Assembly (NCBI GenBank): GCA_008360955.1
Contig: LUCM01002898.1
Span: 193,764-257,763, forward strand
Direction of reading: 5' to 3'
Length of the DNA stretch: 64,000 nt
Source: Fasciolopsis buskii
Taxonomy: Eukaryota > Platyhelminthes > Trematoda > Plagiorchiida > Fasciolidae
Shown: positions 47,026 through 59,610 of the stretch, piece by piece
How positions within the stretch are numbered: position 1 is the stretch's first letter
Layout: each line of letters begins with the position of its first letter
The notes under the pieces: model-generated
Databases searched by the model: none
What the model was told of the DNA's origin: nothing
What the model saw: the letters and a program-made list of their open reading frames with translations, nothing else
Program-made: the position numbers and the translations under genes

Positions 47026-47160
47026 TAGATGGCGACAAAATTTGCCTAGACGCTTGCACCTTATGCGTGAGAATTCCGAATGAAAGAGATACTAGCTGTG
47101 AACCTGTTCAGCGGCATTTTTACAGTAGCAACGAATGTGAGTTGCCGGTTCCGAGAGAAG
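47026..47160 (+). CDS. Putative 135-bp cysteine-rich exon
   Basis: A pyrimidine-rich tract ends in CCAG at 47,025. The exon is exactly 45 codons long, and the donor AAG|GTAAAATG follows at 47,161. It is open in phase 1 at both ends, as is common for extracellular modules. The encoded segment begins DGDKICLDACTLC and ends SSNECELPVPRE, with five cysteines spaced C-x3-C-x2-C-x10-C-x12-C. No known domain matches. Joined to the terminal exon candidate at 53,913 it would keep frame and reach a stop. An unrelated chance frame is the main alternative. Confidence 0.3.
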
Positions 47161-50100
47161 GTAAAATGTAGGTGTGAAACATTACGGGGATCAATATACG
47201 AAAAAGTGAAAAATTGGAAGGATGAGGGACTGCATCGAGAATGGATAAAGAAACAATGTTTTGCGACCAGGGCAATAGCAGCGATTGCATGAGTTTGCGT
47301 TTGTCCCATCGGTGAACTAGCCGTGGCATCAGATGCCATCAGTAACCTCCAAAGTTCTGATGACATCTGAAACCACAGGATCGATGAACCCGAAGCCGTG
47401 CGGGGGATGCAATCTCGTGCGACCGCTGATGTTGCCATGGCCACAGCACTACTGATTTTTTCTCTGTGTAGATTTTGATTCTTTGGTTCCTTCACTCATT
47501 TGTTTGTTTACACCGTTAACTTTTTACACCCGCAATTTACTTTCCCTCTGAAGTCGAATTTCTAAACATCGATGTCAGCGCCAGCAAAAAGGGACTTTTT
47601 AAAACCCACCTTAAAGTCCATCGCGATCTCCGAGATCTGATAATGGTCACATAGTGGACGATTAATTTGCGGCCACATAGTGGCTAAGCCAGCAGTAAAA
47701 TATGATGCGGTGTTTTGATTTGTAAATCAATCATTTGTGCAGGGCAACTTCTCAAGCTACTGTCAAAAACAATTTTCTGATCACAACTTACTCACTTATT
47801 AAGTTGCCTTCGGTTTTAACCGATAGAGGTACCTGTCCGTACGGAGTCACTTCTCATTCAATCAAAAAGATAATCAGCGTGATTTCACTGATAACATAAC
47901 AAACTCTAGTGGAAAACTTACAGGATGTCAACTTTCCGTAAACCTTCGTACACCGTGCACATATTAGCAAAACAAAGTAGCCACTAAAATATTCCAACAA
48001 AAGTCAAATTCGAGAAAGAACGCAATATGCGCATGCTTTGTTCCGTGTTCGATAGGTGTCAGAAATCAGCAATCTGAAGTAGTTCTTGTTTAATCGCCTC
48101 TGTTTCTGCGTAAATGGGTGAGATTTATTTGTTTCATATCTTTCCTGGATAAAGAATAAGGATATTCAGGAAAGAATGATGATGATATATATTTTCCCCC
48201 TTAAATGTGCTCTGGCTGAACGTTTGCCGCACTAAAACTTTAGACTTCTTTCCTGTACAACATTGACCAGAGTAATTATGAATATACTGAACTTCGTGAG
48301 AAATTAAAACCCCATGATTTTCCCACATTAGCCCAGCTAAAAATCCTCCGTTTGTCAGTTCCTTTCCTGTTTTCATAAGGTCAGAGTGATGGTTTGACAA
48401 AGCCAGAGTGAATGATATTGGGATAGTCGTTCATATAGACTGAAGCTTTGTTGTCCGCAAATACTAACCAAGTCTGGATCTTGGCTGACTTAGAATTTCC
48501 CAGTTATTCCAAGAAGGATTTTGATTTGTTCACCGAGGCACAGTTTTGCTTCGAACAATGAGTAAAACGAAAAACACTGGAATCTCCTTTGAATCGTTCG
48601 GGGCGCGAATGGATGATAAGTCCACGTAAGAATCACACAGTGATTCGTTGATTGTGACCTTTAAATGGACGCATCATCCATTCAATCTCCTAACGGTTCA
48701 AATGAGATTCTGGTGAGAAACTAAGAAGGAAGCGCACTAGTATAGGGATGGTTGGACAAAAGACTACCGGGTACGCATATCGGAAGAGTGGCAATAACCA
48801 CGAAACAAGTCGTGTGCTTCCGGGGAAATTTTGTTCGTCCATTCGTAAGCGAAACGCACTACTGGAAACAAAAAGAGGAACACTTTGGATTACATGACTT
48901 TGCAAGTGTTCATGGTTTTAACCGTGAGAAAATCATGAAGTTGTTTCTTCTACTTGTACGAAATTTGAATATTCTGATCGGCCTTCACGATGCACATTCA
49001 GTCAGTTTTCTTCAACCAGCCAAAGTCACGCAAGCTCGACCACTTCTAATATGACTCGCAGTGAATATCACTAGGATTAAATACGGCTAATAGTGTGTTT
49101 ACTCTTGTTGATCCCACACAACGTCACGAATTGAGCTCAGAGGAACCTCTTACAGTAGTGACATTTTGTAAACCCAGTTCTCGGTAGAAATACAAGTTGA
49201 TCAATAAGGTTGATTCTAGAATAGTCTTATAACATATATTTATCTTGTTTTGTTTACTCGGCGAGAATAACATCATTGTTTGACCATTCTTTTGAAAACA
49301 TTGTCGCAATTGTTTATTTGTGAATTGATTTATAACTGTCTAGGAATTTCTTGCGAGATCTATGTGGTCTTTACGTTTTATGGTATTTTTTGACAATTAG
49401 AATCAACTGGTTAGCAGCTTCTTTGGGAAAGAGTATAGAAAACAAACAATGGGACAGGGTTCACCGGAATGACACTTCCAGGTTCATCTAGTTGGGTTAA
49501 TCTATACCACTGCATTGTTGTGTCGGGTCAGTTGCTCGCCTGACGTCATATGATCTGATTTGTGACAACTATGAGACAATCACAAGCTTATCTGGCGTTA
49601 CCTGAATTGGAACAAACATGTTTGCAGACGATTAAAATGTCAGCCGAATAACCGTGTGATTCTAAACTTGGGTTATCTTTTCTAACAATAAGGTAGAATT
49701 ACCGAGTCATACAATGCGTGTAAATTGCGTAGAATTTATTTGAATTACATTTTTGTCATTACACTGGACACAAAGACCACACAGCTACAAAATAATTAGA
49801 AGAAAGGTAGGAAGCAAACTTAAAATTACAGACCTAGTCACGGTGGTCAGTTAGTTCTTGGAATTCAATTTCCGAACGGAAGATATTATGTGATATGAAA
49901 AGAATGTAAAATTTGATGCATATTATGCACAATGCTTTGACAGTGCTCTCGCAAATTGCATAAAGTTCTACAAAAGATACTGTGAGTCATCCAAAAAAGA
50001 TAACCTGGTGGTTTGTCTGTTGACACGGGAAGAAAAAAATGTCTAACGGTTGATTGATTTGATGTTCTACCGTAGTTCATGTTTTTGCCAAATCAATTTT

Positions 50101-51530
50101 AGGAAACTGATAAAACTGATGTCATGATTTCCTACTTCCATGGAAAAATTCAGCAGGAAATGAAGTGCTCTCCTCAACCACTTCGGCGTGTCATGTCGTG
50201 CTCTACCAATAGAAAGTAAAACAATCAGAAATACAAAAATAGCCTAGAAATACATATTTTTGGTTCCATGATGCACTGAGAATCGAATTCGGGGGTTGTA
50301 ATAATTTGCGTACAGTTTACCCAAATTGTGCTTTTTCTAAATGAACCTTTTATCATGATACTCCGACTTTAGGCATACCTTAATGGGAATTGGAAAAAGG
50401 CGGTTAGTTTTGTGATATGCCAACATGTTATGTTATGCTTGAATTCCCGTCTTTTCCTCTGACTAGGATGAATAGTGTTCATGTTCTATGCACACACTGT
50501 CATTAAATCTCCTAATGCACACATTCTGACTTGAGTCGGTAGGAGGATAAATTGAATGACGACAATGATTCATCGAAAGGCTCCCTATCGATTTGGTATG
50601 GCCATCTTTGAGAAAGAAGATACGTGCTGTTTAATTTGTCTTTTATATTTCGGACATCAGTGGAGGAATGTGACTGATTTTGGGGCTTTTAGCCAGTTGA
50701 ATTTAGGCACATCCGAGAGCAAAAAAAGTATAGTAAGGGATAGAGAACATCACAGTTTTACTTCGACTTCAAATGAGGATAAGTAGTGAATGATTTAGCG
50801 TTAATAACAGCATTGTTGGTAGATGTAATGCGCCAACGTATAAGTAGTATTCTGAAGGCAGTTACTAAAGTTCGATTAAAATAGACGACCGAAATCTGTA
50901 ACAGGCTCCGTAGTTGACAGAAATGATGTGGACCGCTTGAGATGGAAGAACGCGAATTCACTAAAGCAATGAAGAACACTATTGTAAGTGAACCGACAAG
51001 ATTTTGCCTTAATTTATTTTTTTTACCTGCATTGCATTTGAGAAGTTGCTTTATGCCGCTGCAGGTTCCGATCTTAATCAACCATTTAGATGACGGTTTC
51101 TGCTGTGGAGGCCGATGACTGCTAAGACGAATAAACTTTAAGCCCATCGCCTTGATCTTATAGATCACTTTACTGGACAATCACCAGGCGATTTTTATTC
51201 ATTTACATTCCGAGTTCGCTGACCAGGGTGAAATCTACTCAAGCGCTGAAGCTGAAACATGCAAAGTGCTCCCTCGGATGGTAACCCAGTCTCCCTGACC
51301 AGCTTACATGGGGTAATTGAGAATCCGGCTCATCCCTGATGCTGTGAGGAATGAAGTATTTTGTTGGACGTCGACGCACAAAAGGAAGGCTGTTAGTAGT
51401 ATCCATCTTTGAACCGAACATGCATTCAATCCCAGTTATATGATTACGCTTTCGTAACGGCTGTGTGACAATGTCAGGTCAGCTTTTGCTGTCTAAACGC
51501 ATTCGGCGCATTCGCACTTGCTTATGTCAG

Positions 51531-51539
51531 TGCTTGCCT
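51531..51539 (+). CDS. Putative 9-bp micro-exon
   Basis: A pyrimidine-containing acceptor ending TTATGTCAG is followed by TGCTTGCCT and the donor GTAAGA. The length is a multiple of three. In phase 1 it cannot be joined directly to 53,913 without making a stop codon, which argues against it belonging to the same transcript in that phase. Confidence 0.12.
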
Positions 51540-52994
51540 GTAAGAAAAGCTTGTCTTCAATCAATAAATTTTGAGTTCTCTGTGAACGTTTGCAGGTCAT
51601 CTCAGGGGACTGTGTCCTCGATTTGTCTGTCTGTCTGTTGGAGCATAAATAACTCTCTTGTTACTGGTGAACTGTTTGACGACTGGATGAAAATCAAACG
51701 TCTTCTTCCTGTGGTTCACTTGCTTGTCTAGTCTGACTATGCTGTCCTATTTCTCAATCCGTTTTGTTAGTTATTTAGTCGAATGTGTGCAGTAGTTTGA
51801 AACAGAGAATGTTTTTTTGCTTTGGCACCTGGTTGTCGTTTCGGTAACTGCCGGTCGGACAAAAGCGTACAAGAACAGGTGCTGTGATAGGTTTTGTGCA
51901 CTTAGCCAAAATAGAGGCCTTACTTTGTCAAACAATCTGGATGCTAATGAAAGACAGGTTGATCAACTGGTCATTGCTTTGTAGATTGAAACAAAGCGAA
52001 AAAATCAGAACATAAACCATTAAGAAACATTTCGCGACTTCACCTGTATAACAGAGTAAAACTTCCAGAGACGTCATGCAAAAAGTTGTTTCTTTCCACT
52101 CTAGGTTGTTATTTTCTGGAGATATAAAACGTCAAAAGAACAGGCAATACGGGAATGAAACCTAAGCAGTCAAAAGAAAATGCGTAAGACCAAGTTCAGC
52201 ATTTCTCGCCCTGGGCTACCTAGATAGGGGGCTTAGTGACTCCAAATACCATTCAGATGAATTGTTTGGGGTGGGGTGATACCCACAGACAGGATGCATC
52301 TGTGAACGTTTGCAACGATAATGCTAGTTACTCCACGGGAATATGTTGAGAAATAAAAAAGCTAGCGGTGAACGATCGGAAGTACTTGAAATGGTAGGAA
52401 TGGAAGAATACCATGGGACTGCGAATATTTCAAATAAGCCGACTTTTCGAATACCGTGTAAAGCCCTTTGTCAGATAAGAGTTAAAATCAGTTTTTCATA
52501 ATTTTCACATTTTAAATAACTGGTGTCATAAAGTTTTGTTTCCCAATGGAGTCGAAGACATCTCCTGTTCTGATATATTCACCGGAAAAGTTGTTCTTCA
52601 GCAGTCTGACTATGCTGGTACAAATGGAAGTAGTCTCTGAGTGCTGTCGAATTGATAGCCTTGTGGGACTGATATACGATAAAAGAGCCGTGATGAAACA
52701 CTCTGGGTATAGTGCAGGTTAGCACCTGATCCCATTGTAACAAGGGTTTCCTACGTTGGTTTGCGCTGAAGATAACGCTAAGCTGTCTGATTTGTTTGAC
52801 CAGTAGCTGGCAATGAACATTTCACATCATTACTCAAATGGGCCTATCAGCGATGGCCATTTTATAATTATGAAAATCGAAAAAATAATGGGAGCAGTTT
52901 ATCATTATATTGTTCCTGGCCAAAAGTAAAATTTGCACTGGCAAATAAGTCACTGGGGCCAAATTGCTTGTTTTGCTCACTGTCACCTTTCTAG

Positions 52995-53003
52995 TTTAGA
53001 CAG
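52995..53003 (+). CDS. Putative 9-bp micro-exon with strong splice sites
   Basis: The acceptor CACTGTCACCTTTCTAG is followed by TTTAGACAG and the near-consensus donor CAG|GTAAGC. In phase 1 it would contain a stop; in phases 0 and 2 it is open. The splice sites are among the best in the tract. Confidence 0.15.
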
Positions 53004-53104
53004 GTAAGCAGCCTAACATGATAATTTTTAAGGACGCGAACAATCTGCGTGTGAAATGAGATGTGAGACGAAAGGTAAAAATAGGATTTTTAACTCCGAT
53101 CTAT

Positions 53105-53170
53105 TGAACCACCCCCCCACACACAAATACACACAAACACCTACGTAACCACATACACGTGCGCACACTG
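53105..53170. repeat. CA-rich simple repeat
   Basis: An imperfect (CA)n run with a C7 tract at its start (ACCACCCCCCCACACACAAA) continues as ACACACAAACAC and CATACACGTGCGCACAC. Confidence 0.85.
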
Positions 53171-53912
53171 ACCTCTAAGCCTATTGACGGGCACCTTCAC
53201 GGCGTTGTAAAGTATACTTGAAATGTAATTCAAGACAGTGGCCACTTCTCACTGTCATTCCTTTCGGGAAAGCGTTCTGGTTTTCCATGTATATCCTCCA
53301 GAGAAGCGTTGGTGTAGGATTTGTACGTATGGAAACAGAACAAAAGAAGAGATAAAGATGTACTGTAAAATATTGCAGGCCATGGATAATCCCTTAGTCT
53401 TGTCTGTTTAGAAGGACGATTTCTGTGCAAAGCTTTTCATTTCATTGTGAAACCTGGTGATGCTCATTGTCGGTTTTGCAAGAATAAGTTTGACTGGGAT
53501 GTGTAATGCAATGATCAGGCCTGGGAAAATCGGCATGGGCAATAAACCAGTTGAATATTCCAATTTACAACGCCTCACTTTATCTGAGGTGTGGTATGTA
53601 TCAAGGGAATCTGGAACAATTCTAGGCCAACAAGTGTGACTTGTAAGCGTAAGTAAATTTTAACAGTTAATGATCGGAATATAAGAGGAGAAATCTCATC
53701 ATGAAAAGACTTGGCGCCACCTAGCTTGAAGTGGGCCAGATGATTTCGCTTCCTGCTCTTTTTATAATCCTAGAATAAGCGAATTTTCGCGTGATGTTCT
53801 CCGTAGTTTGTTTACGCAGGCTTGAAAAAGCTTGTGCGTGAACTTACTAGACGTGAACGTAGTATCCTTCAAGGTTTTGAAAAAACTCATTTGCTTTTCC
53901 CTTATTTACCAG

Positions 53913-53962
53913 AAGCCGTAACAGCAGTCATAAAGCCTAACGAGAAATTTGTGCTAAAGTAA
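53913..53962 (+). CDS. Putative terminal exon
   Basis: An excellent acceptor (TTTGCTTTTCCCTTATTTACCAG, read in two parts: TTTGCTTTTCCC and TTATTTACCAG) ends at 53,912. In phase 1 the exon encodes AVTAVIKPNEKFVLK and then a TAA at 53,960-53,962. The phase fits the right side of the 135-bp exon candidate at 47,026. No polyadenylation signal was identified nearby. Confidence 0.22.
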
Positions 53963-54179
53963 CTCAATTGTGTGAACAGGTTTGCATTATATTGCATGTC
54001 TAATTGCCAAGCTAATGTGCAGATCCGTGCAAAACTGTTTTGACGTCGACGCTGACCTGTGCTGGCCAGAAATATATTACACTGTCTGTTTAAACAAAGG
54101 AAATTCCGTGTCCATTGAATGGATCGCTTTGATTATTTAATCAGCGGTAATGTAATGCTGAAGTTTTGTTTCGTTCAGT

Positions 54180-54320
54180 CACGTGATAGCCCATAGGTCA
54201 ACGTCGTGGCGTCTTAACCCCAAGATCGCAGGTTCCAATCTTCCCGCCAACGGGCAACGTCCTCACTTGACAGTAACTCTGTTCCGAGAGAATCTACATC
54301 ATGGTTTCATGAAAAAAACA
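54180..54320 (+). repeat. tRNA-derived SINE, copy 2
   Basis: The tRNA-like head has GATAGCCCATAGGTCAACG (degenerate A box) and the B box GGTTCCAATCT (54,231-54,241). The body has CAACGTCCTCACTTGACAG, CTCTGTTCCGAGAGAATC and ACATCATGGTTTCATGAAAA. The body order is the same as at 24,888 and 61,385. Confidence 0.72.
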
Positions 54321-57300
54321 AGTAAATCATTAAAAGTAACAGATATCCATAAGTCGCATGCCATCTCACAGTCCCAAAGAAACCGGCATATCAACCGGAC
54401 TTGGTTTGTGAGCACTGGATCCCTTACAATCTATTTGTTTGCCTTTGTCGAACTCATTTGCAATCGACAGTGGTCTAGAAGCTGGCATTTTGGCCTTTAA
54501 ACTCCATGATCTTGTGGTAAGGATGCTGATCCTCATTTAGTGGTCTACAATTCGCCATGGGTGACTTTATAAATTAGTATGCGTTTCACTCTCAATCAGC
54601 AAACATGAATTAGAAGAAAAGTGGAAAAAATGGAAGGATTGATTATACACAAAAGGTTAACAAGAATTAAGATCAGCTTTGGTAGATTAGGGCTATCTTT
54701 GATTTTTCACTCAGGTTAAATGAACATGGGTAAATGAACTTTACAGCCGCTTTGGTGTGAACCAGACACACGCATTTTTGCCGAATTGCATTATTACGAA
54801 AGCATCGTTCCCGAGGATGGTTCAAATTATCAGACAGTATCGCTGTCTCATCGTTGTCCGATCTTTGTACTCAATCAGAAAACATCCTATTTTTGGATGT
54901 CCCCCTTATTCAGTCCAGACTCAACTAATGAGATACGGAGTTAAGGTGTCAGCAGTTACTATCATGTTGCTCTTTAGAAAACCGCGATTACCAAAACTGC
55001 CAGTCGAGTGGATGCATATTACAACTGAGTACTTCGTCTGGGTGCTGACGATGAAAATAAAACAATTTTTAAAAAATTTTAATTAACCCCAGACTCCAGT
55101 TAACTGTTCAACATCATGAGGCTCAAGAATAGCTGCTTTGGATTCCAGGCTTCCTCAAATCGGCCACTTTAGCAGTTCGGAATCCGATAATGACCGCGGT
55201 TTAATAAACAAAGTTGTTTTCACCTGTCTTGAAAACAACAGCAGTGAAAGTGGAAAAGGAAATCGCCCAGTCTTTCCCAAATAAATTGATCTTTTGGCGG
55301 CAAGAATCATCAATGTTTCAATGGATTCGCCACTGAGATCCGCTGGATACAGCTAACCAATTTGTATTGCTGGAAACTGCTTACCTGGATAGACGCGAAA
55401 ACCGCATCTGAGTGGCACAGCGCCAAACAGGTCACGGTAGTGCGCAACCACTTTTTGTTTTGGTGATGGAGACCGGACCGTTCATTGTCGTCACGGTTAG
55501 CAAAATGTGTAGTCATCATTTTTTTGTTCATACAGGTAGACTGAGCAAGCGATACGCTTGTGACGAAGTGCCAAATGAATAAGGATAGGCCGTTCGTGTG
55601 GATGCATTAGGCCAGTCGGGTTGTCTTTGAATCCAAAACAGTTTGTCTGGGTAACTTAGACTTGTCAAACACAGGGGATGTGGAGCTGCAAGAATGCTGC
55701 TGACACCCAGATCCACTAACGGGAAATCAAAATTTTCGATTTTCTGAGTCAACTACCGATTCATTTAGGCATCCGCACTTTTGGTCATCTGGACGAATAC
55801 CCGTTCAATGGCTGTGAATTAACGTTATTCAAGTTCTAACATGTAAACTCTAATGATAGAATACCTGTATTACTGGGAATTCAGGCCTCAAATGACAAAT
55901 TGATCAACTGAGCAGTCAACAAGGCTAACAAGGTATCAGGCAAATCAATACGGCGAAAGCCAACCATTATAAACAGATAGCGTGATCGATGCGAATGTTC
56001 CATGCTGTTATTCAGGCGGAGGATTAACAGGCGGTGGTTATTGTGTTGCATTGTATTGGACAGACGTTATGTAAGCAGATTTCCCAATTTTAGTCACTAT
56101 TAGCTTGCGTTCATCCCCACGCCCTAAATGGGGTGCAAGCCTCACCGTCTTAATAAGGTGATTTCTTATGATATGACGGCAGGAAAGTCTCTTGAGATAC
56201 GGCATCGGTTTGGTGAGATGCAGGATTAATGGGGACAGTCGATTTCCACCATGCATCGACTTGAAAATTTACGGAGCCAGCGTTTCAGTGTGTGGAGACA
56301 TGAAAGTTAAGCTTTGATATATTATTTTGTTGACGCGTACAAATGATCTGAGAGTTTCTTCGTGTGTAAATTTTTCAGGGTTAGATAGCGGTTGATCACA
56401 CAATGTTAGAAGTAAATCATTTCGAGCTATGAAGTATACACGACTAACGAGTAGCTATTCCCAGCAGTAAACGTGTACACATAACAGGGAAGTAGTAAAG
56501 GAAGATAGGCAAAACACGTCAGTGGACAAGTCAGTAAATGGTTTTGTGGAACGGCAATCATAGAAGGTTCTGTATACAAGTGGTAATGTGATGTAGCGAG
56601 CTGAATATAAAGGACATGAATGCACCGATCAGACTGTACGTTCGAACCGGTTCGGTTATCTCCACTGATGTTTCTTTGGTGTGGCCGAACTGTTGGTTTC
56701 GTGACGTGAAATGTATCAACAAGACTACACTGCGTGTAACAGAAGCGGCCCTAATTATCTGAACACAGGCAACTCTTAGGCACATACAGAGAGACGAAGG
56801 GGACCAAACACGGACAGACAGTAGTAAATCACGATGGCTTGATGGAAGCAAAGCATTTTCCCCTTTTTCAACCCCTTTATTCTCTGACCTACGTTTAAAC
56901 ACGGAAACGGAACTCCTTAAGCAATTCCCGAAACTCTCAGCTAACCTTTCATGTGGACTGTCCTGTGGATCCAGGAAACATACCGAACTCTCAGAATAGA
57001 ATGACTAAATTTGTGTTTAGTGGTACAAACACGAAAATCGTGTTATTCCCTTTGTCGCATTTCAGCCTCTGCTCCAAGATTTGATAGTATCTTCTCACTT
57101 AACTGTCCTCCAAGAGAAACATATCAATAGCTTCACACTATAAATCCAAGAAGGCATTAAAATAACTACTCTCATGCAATTACTCGCATCGCCCTAGTTC
57201 GATCACATTTTGGTTGTAGTGCTAATCACTGTACCAATCGAAGGGATTCTACCTAGACAGCCGTACTAGTTCAGAATAATCATTGCCTGCATCATGTATG

Positions 57301-57599
57301 ACGCTAAGTAAAATCATGAGGAATACAGTTTCTTAGCTTTTTCCATGCTTAAAGCAATTTGCTGACTAATTTCATTGAAAAGGCAAACTGTGTTGGAGAA
57401 TCACCTAGGAAAAATACAGAACGAGAATCAGCTAATACGGGTTTTTTCGGGAAGTGAATAAAATCACAGCCGAAAACGGTCAGAACCAAAATGACTTCTG
57501 TAAATTAGAATACATGGAAAAGGGTAAAAAATCAACAGGTTGGTATGTAGTTATGATCTTACCTCAGACGTTGACGTTTCTTGTCTTTTATTTTTGCAG

Positions 57600-57624
57600 A
57601 GCGGGCAATCACCTCCGTATCCAA
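57600..57624 (+). CDS. Putative 25-bp micro-exon, proline-rich
   Basis: The acceptor TCTTTTATTTTTGCAG and donor GTAAGTTC bracket 25 bases that read SGQSPPYP in phase 0. The length is not a multiple of three. Its core CCTCCGTATCCAAG resembles CCTCCATATTCCCAAG in the candidate at 59,590. Confidence 0.18.
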
Positions 57625-59589
57625 GTAAGTTCAGTGGTCTGCTGCATCCTTTTCATTAAAATGTTTTTGTTAAGTTGATTGTTTGTAGCTGGAGCACAAT
57701 AAATTGACATAAGAAGGCTTGAAATTTTGGTGTGAAAGCACATATCAATCAGAGTTATTATACCATTGTAATGTACTGGCGTGGGTAGAGAAATCCGACT
57801 GGAACAGTTTGGGCATGGTCATCCCTCGTCAATTTTGATGATATACAGCTTTACTATAAGTGAGGCTCGTTCATTTAAACAGCTTGATTATACAAAAATT
57901 ATGAATGTTCACCAAGTAACAAGACTTCCCGTTTTGTATACTATCTGAATCATTGTATGGCCTCTAAAAGGACTTGAATATCATTCAAACCATACTTGAT
58001 ACCTGATCGACGACTCAACAGTAGAACGACTGCCCGGTATGTAAAAGTTTGTTGGTGCGATTCAGGCACGTGGCTTCAGTCTCTGAATGTGCGCTGCATC
58101 AGTAAATTTTCCAACGTCCGTATATACAAACGCTGATGCGAAAGTTTCCGTAACTTAGACGTACTCACACTAATAATAAGAGTAGTAGTTGTCGGATAGA
58201 ACGATTACTGAACAACACACAATGTTATTCTCTCCCCGAGTGGTGTAGGTGACGAATGCGCCAAATAAGCAAAACCTTAAGTACCACATAAGCTAACCTC
58301 AGCCGTGATCTGCAAACTGAAAATGTGTAATAGTTGTGACGTATTGTTAACAGTGTCAAATTATATAATTTACCGTCTGGCCTTTGGCATTCTTCTTCGG
58401 ATAGCCACATATAAGCAAATGTCACACAGGAAGCACATTGAACTTTGCAAATCATGTGTCACTTCTGTGGTAACCTTTGAAACGCAGATCCGGCTTCTGA
58501 TGGTGTCGGTGACTAGTAGACAGACGGCATAGAATCAATCCTGCCCTGGTGTTGGAGTTGTTCCTCGTACCTGCTTCAGCTTGCCCAGACTAGTCACAAA
58601 AACGGGGTTAAACTTTAAAGACTATCCCATAGAAACATTCTACTAACAAATAAAGAAAGGGATAGGAATGAACACCGAAATGAATAGAGTTTCAAAGATT
58701 GGATATACCATTTCAGGTACTATTCGGTTCATTTGATAATTTATTGGTTATTCAATTAATTAGTCCAGCAATCTTTCAAATATTCACTGTACAATTTTTG
58801 GCTAATAATGAATGCCTCTGCTGATAAACAAGTTTGATGCATAAATGCCGCCTTAGTTAGTATTGACTTGACCAAAACTCGCGTTGCATTGTCTTCGTGG
58901 CACGATGTAGAGAATCCTGAGACATGAATGGTAACACCGGATTTGCCATAATAGGATTCCGTTATCTAAGGATTTTAATCTCACGTTTTTGGATAAGGAT
59001 CGGGTAAAAATCCAGACCACAAAAGTATCAGGGCGTACTAGTACCAAATTCTTGAAGCTAGCGGCTTGCAAGGCAGCAAATCATCCCCACGAGATAGGTA
59101 CGTAGAACAACTTCCGTATTGTGCAGTTGTCTTCTATTGTCTGTACTCTTATTATGACCTCCTCGGAATACATGACAGACATGCGGTGGTTTGGATCGAT
59201 CGGCTTTTCTGACAAGTGTGTTGTTCGGAATAAGCGCAAAAAGTAAAGTTAATTGGCCTGTACATTTATCGATTCATGTTATTTGTGCCTTCTAGTGACG
59301 ACCATGAGATTTAGTCACGTACACCTTTAGGTCACCGATCATATAACGGGTCTGAACTTCCGATCACGAGGACGTTTTAGCCATGGTTGGGCTTGCGTTC
59401 TAGATAGGCAGTATTTGGGAAGTAAAATCCGCAAATAGTGGTCATTTTCTAAGTACCTGTCAACCAAAACATGACTGAAATCTGAATTTGAATCGATTTT
59501 GAGACCACAATTTTTCCCGCATTCTAAGTTACCTATACATGTGAAATTTTGCCGTATATATTTACCTGCTTTTTCTTTTTGACTTTTAG

Positions 59590-59610
59590 CGCTTCCTCCA
59601 TATTCCCAAG
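59590..59610 (+). CDS. Putative 21-bp micro-exon
   Basis: A long pyrimidine tract (CTGCTTTTTCTTTTTGACTT then TTAG, split here) is followed by 21 bases and the donor AAG|GTAAATG. The length is a multiple of three; phase 1 reads LPPYSQ and phase 0 reads RFLHIPK. It lies antisense to the 149-residue minus-strand open frame at 59,339-59,788, so both cannot easily be real. Confidence 0.18.

Noticed and set aside
47061..47495. 144-residue minus-strand open frame
   Set aside because: It has no ATG at its start, no domain, and overlaps the plus-strand exon candidate. Low-complexity Ser/Ala/Ile composition suggests a chance frame.
48752..49054. 100-residue plus-strand frame with an inner signal-peptide-like start (MKLFLLLVRNLNIL)
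   Set aside because: It has no good splice sites or upstream acceptor and no similarity. Short hydrophobic runs are common in AT-rich DNA.
51580..52315. Shared 15-mer CTGTGAACGTTTGCA at about 51,580 and 52,300, and TCTGACTATGCTG at 51,733 and 52,605
   Set aside because: The two pairs have different spacings (about 0.72 and 0.87 kb) and no similarity between, so they do not define a duplication.
54715..54729. 15-bp exon candidate with a very good acceptor and donor GTAAAT
   Set aside because: It is open only in phase 2, which is inconsistent with the phase-1 chain. It is not counted as support for the micro-exon hypothesis.
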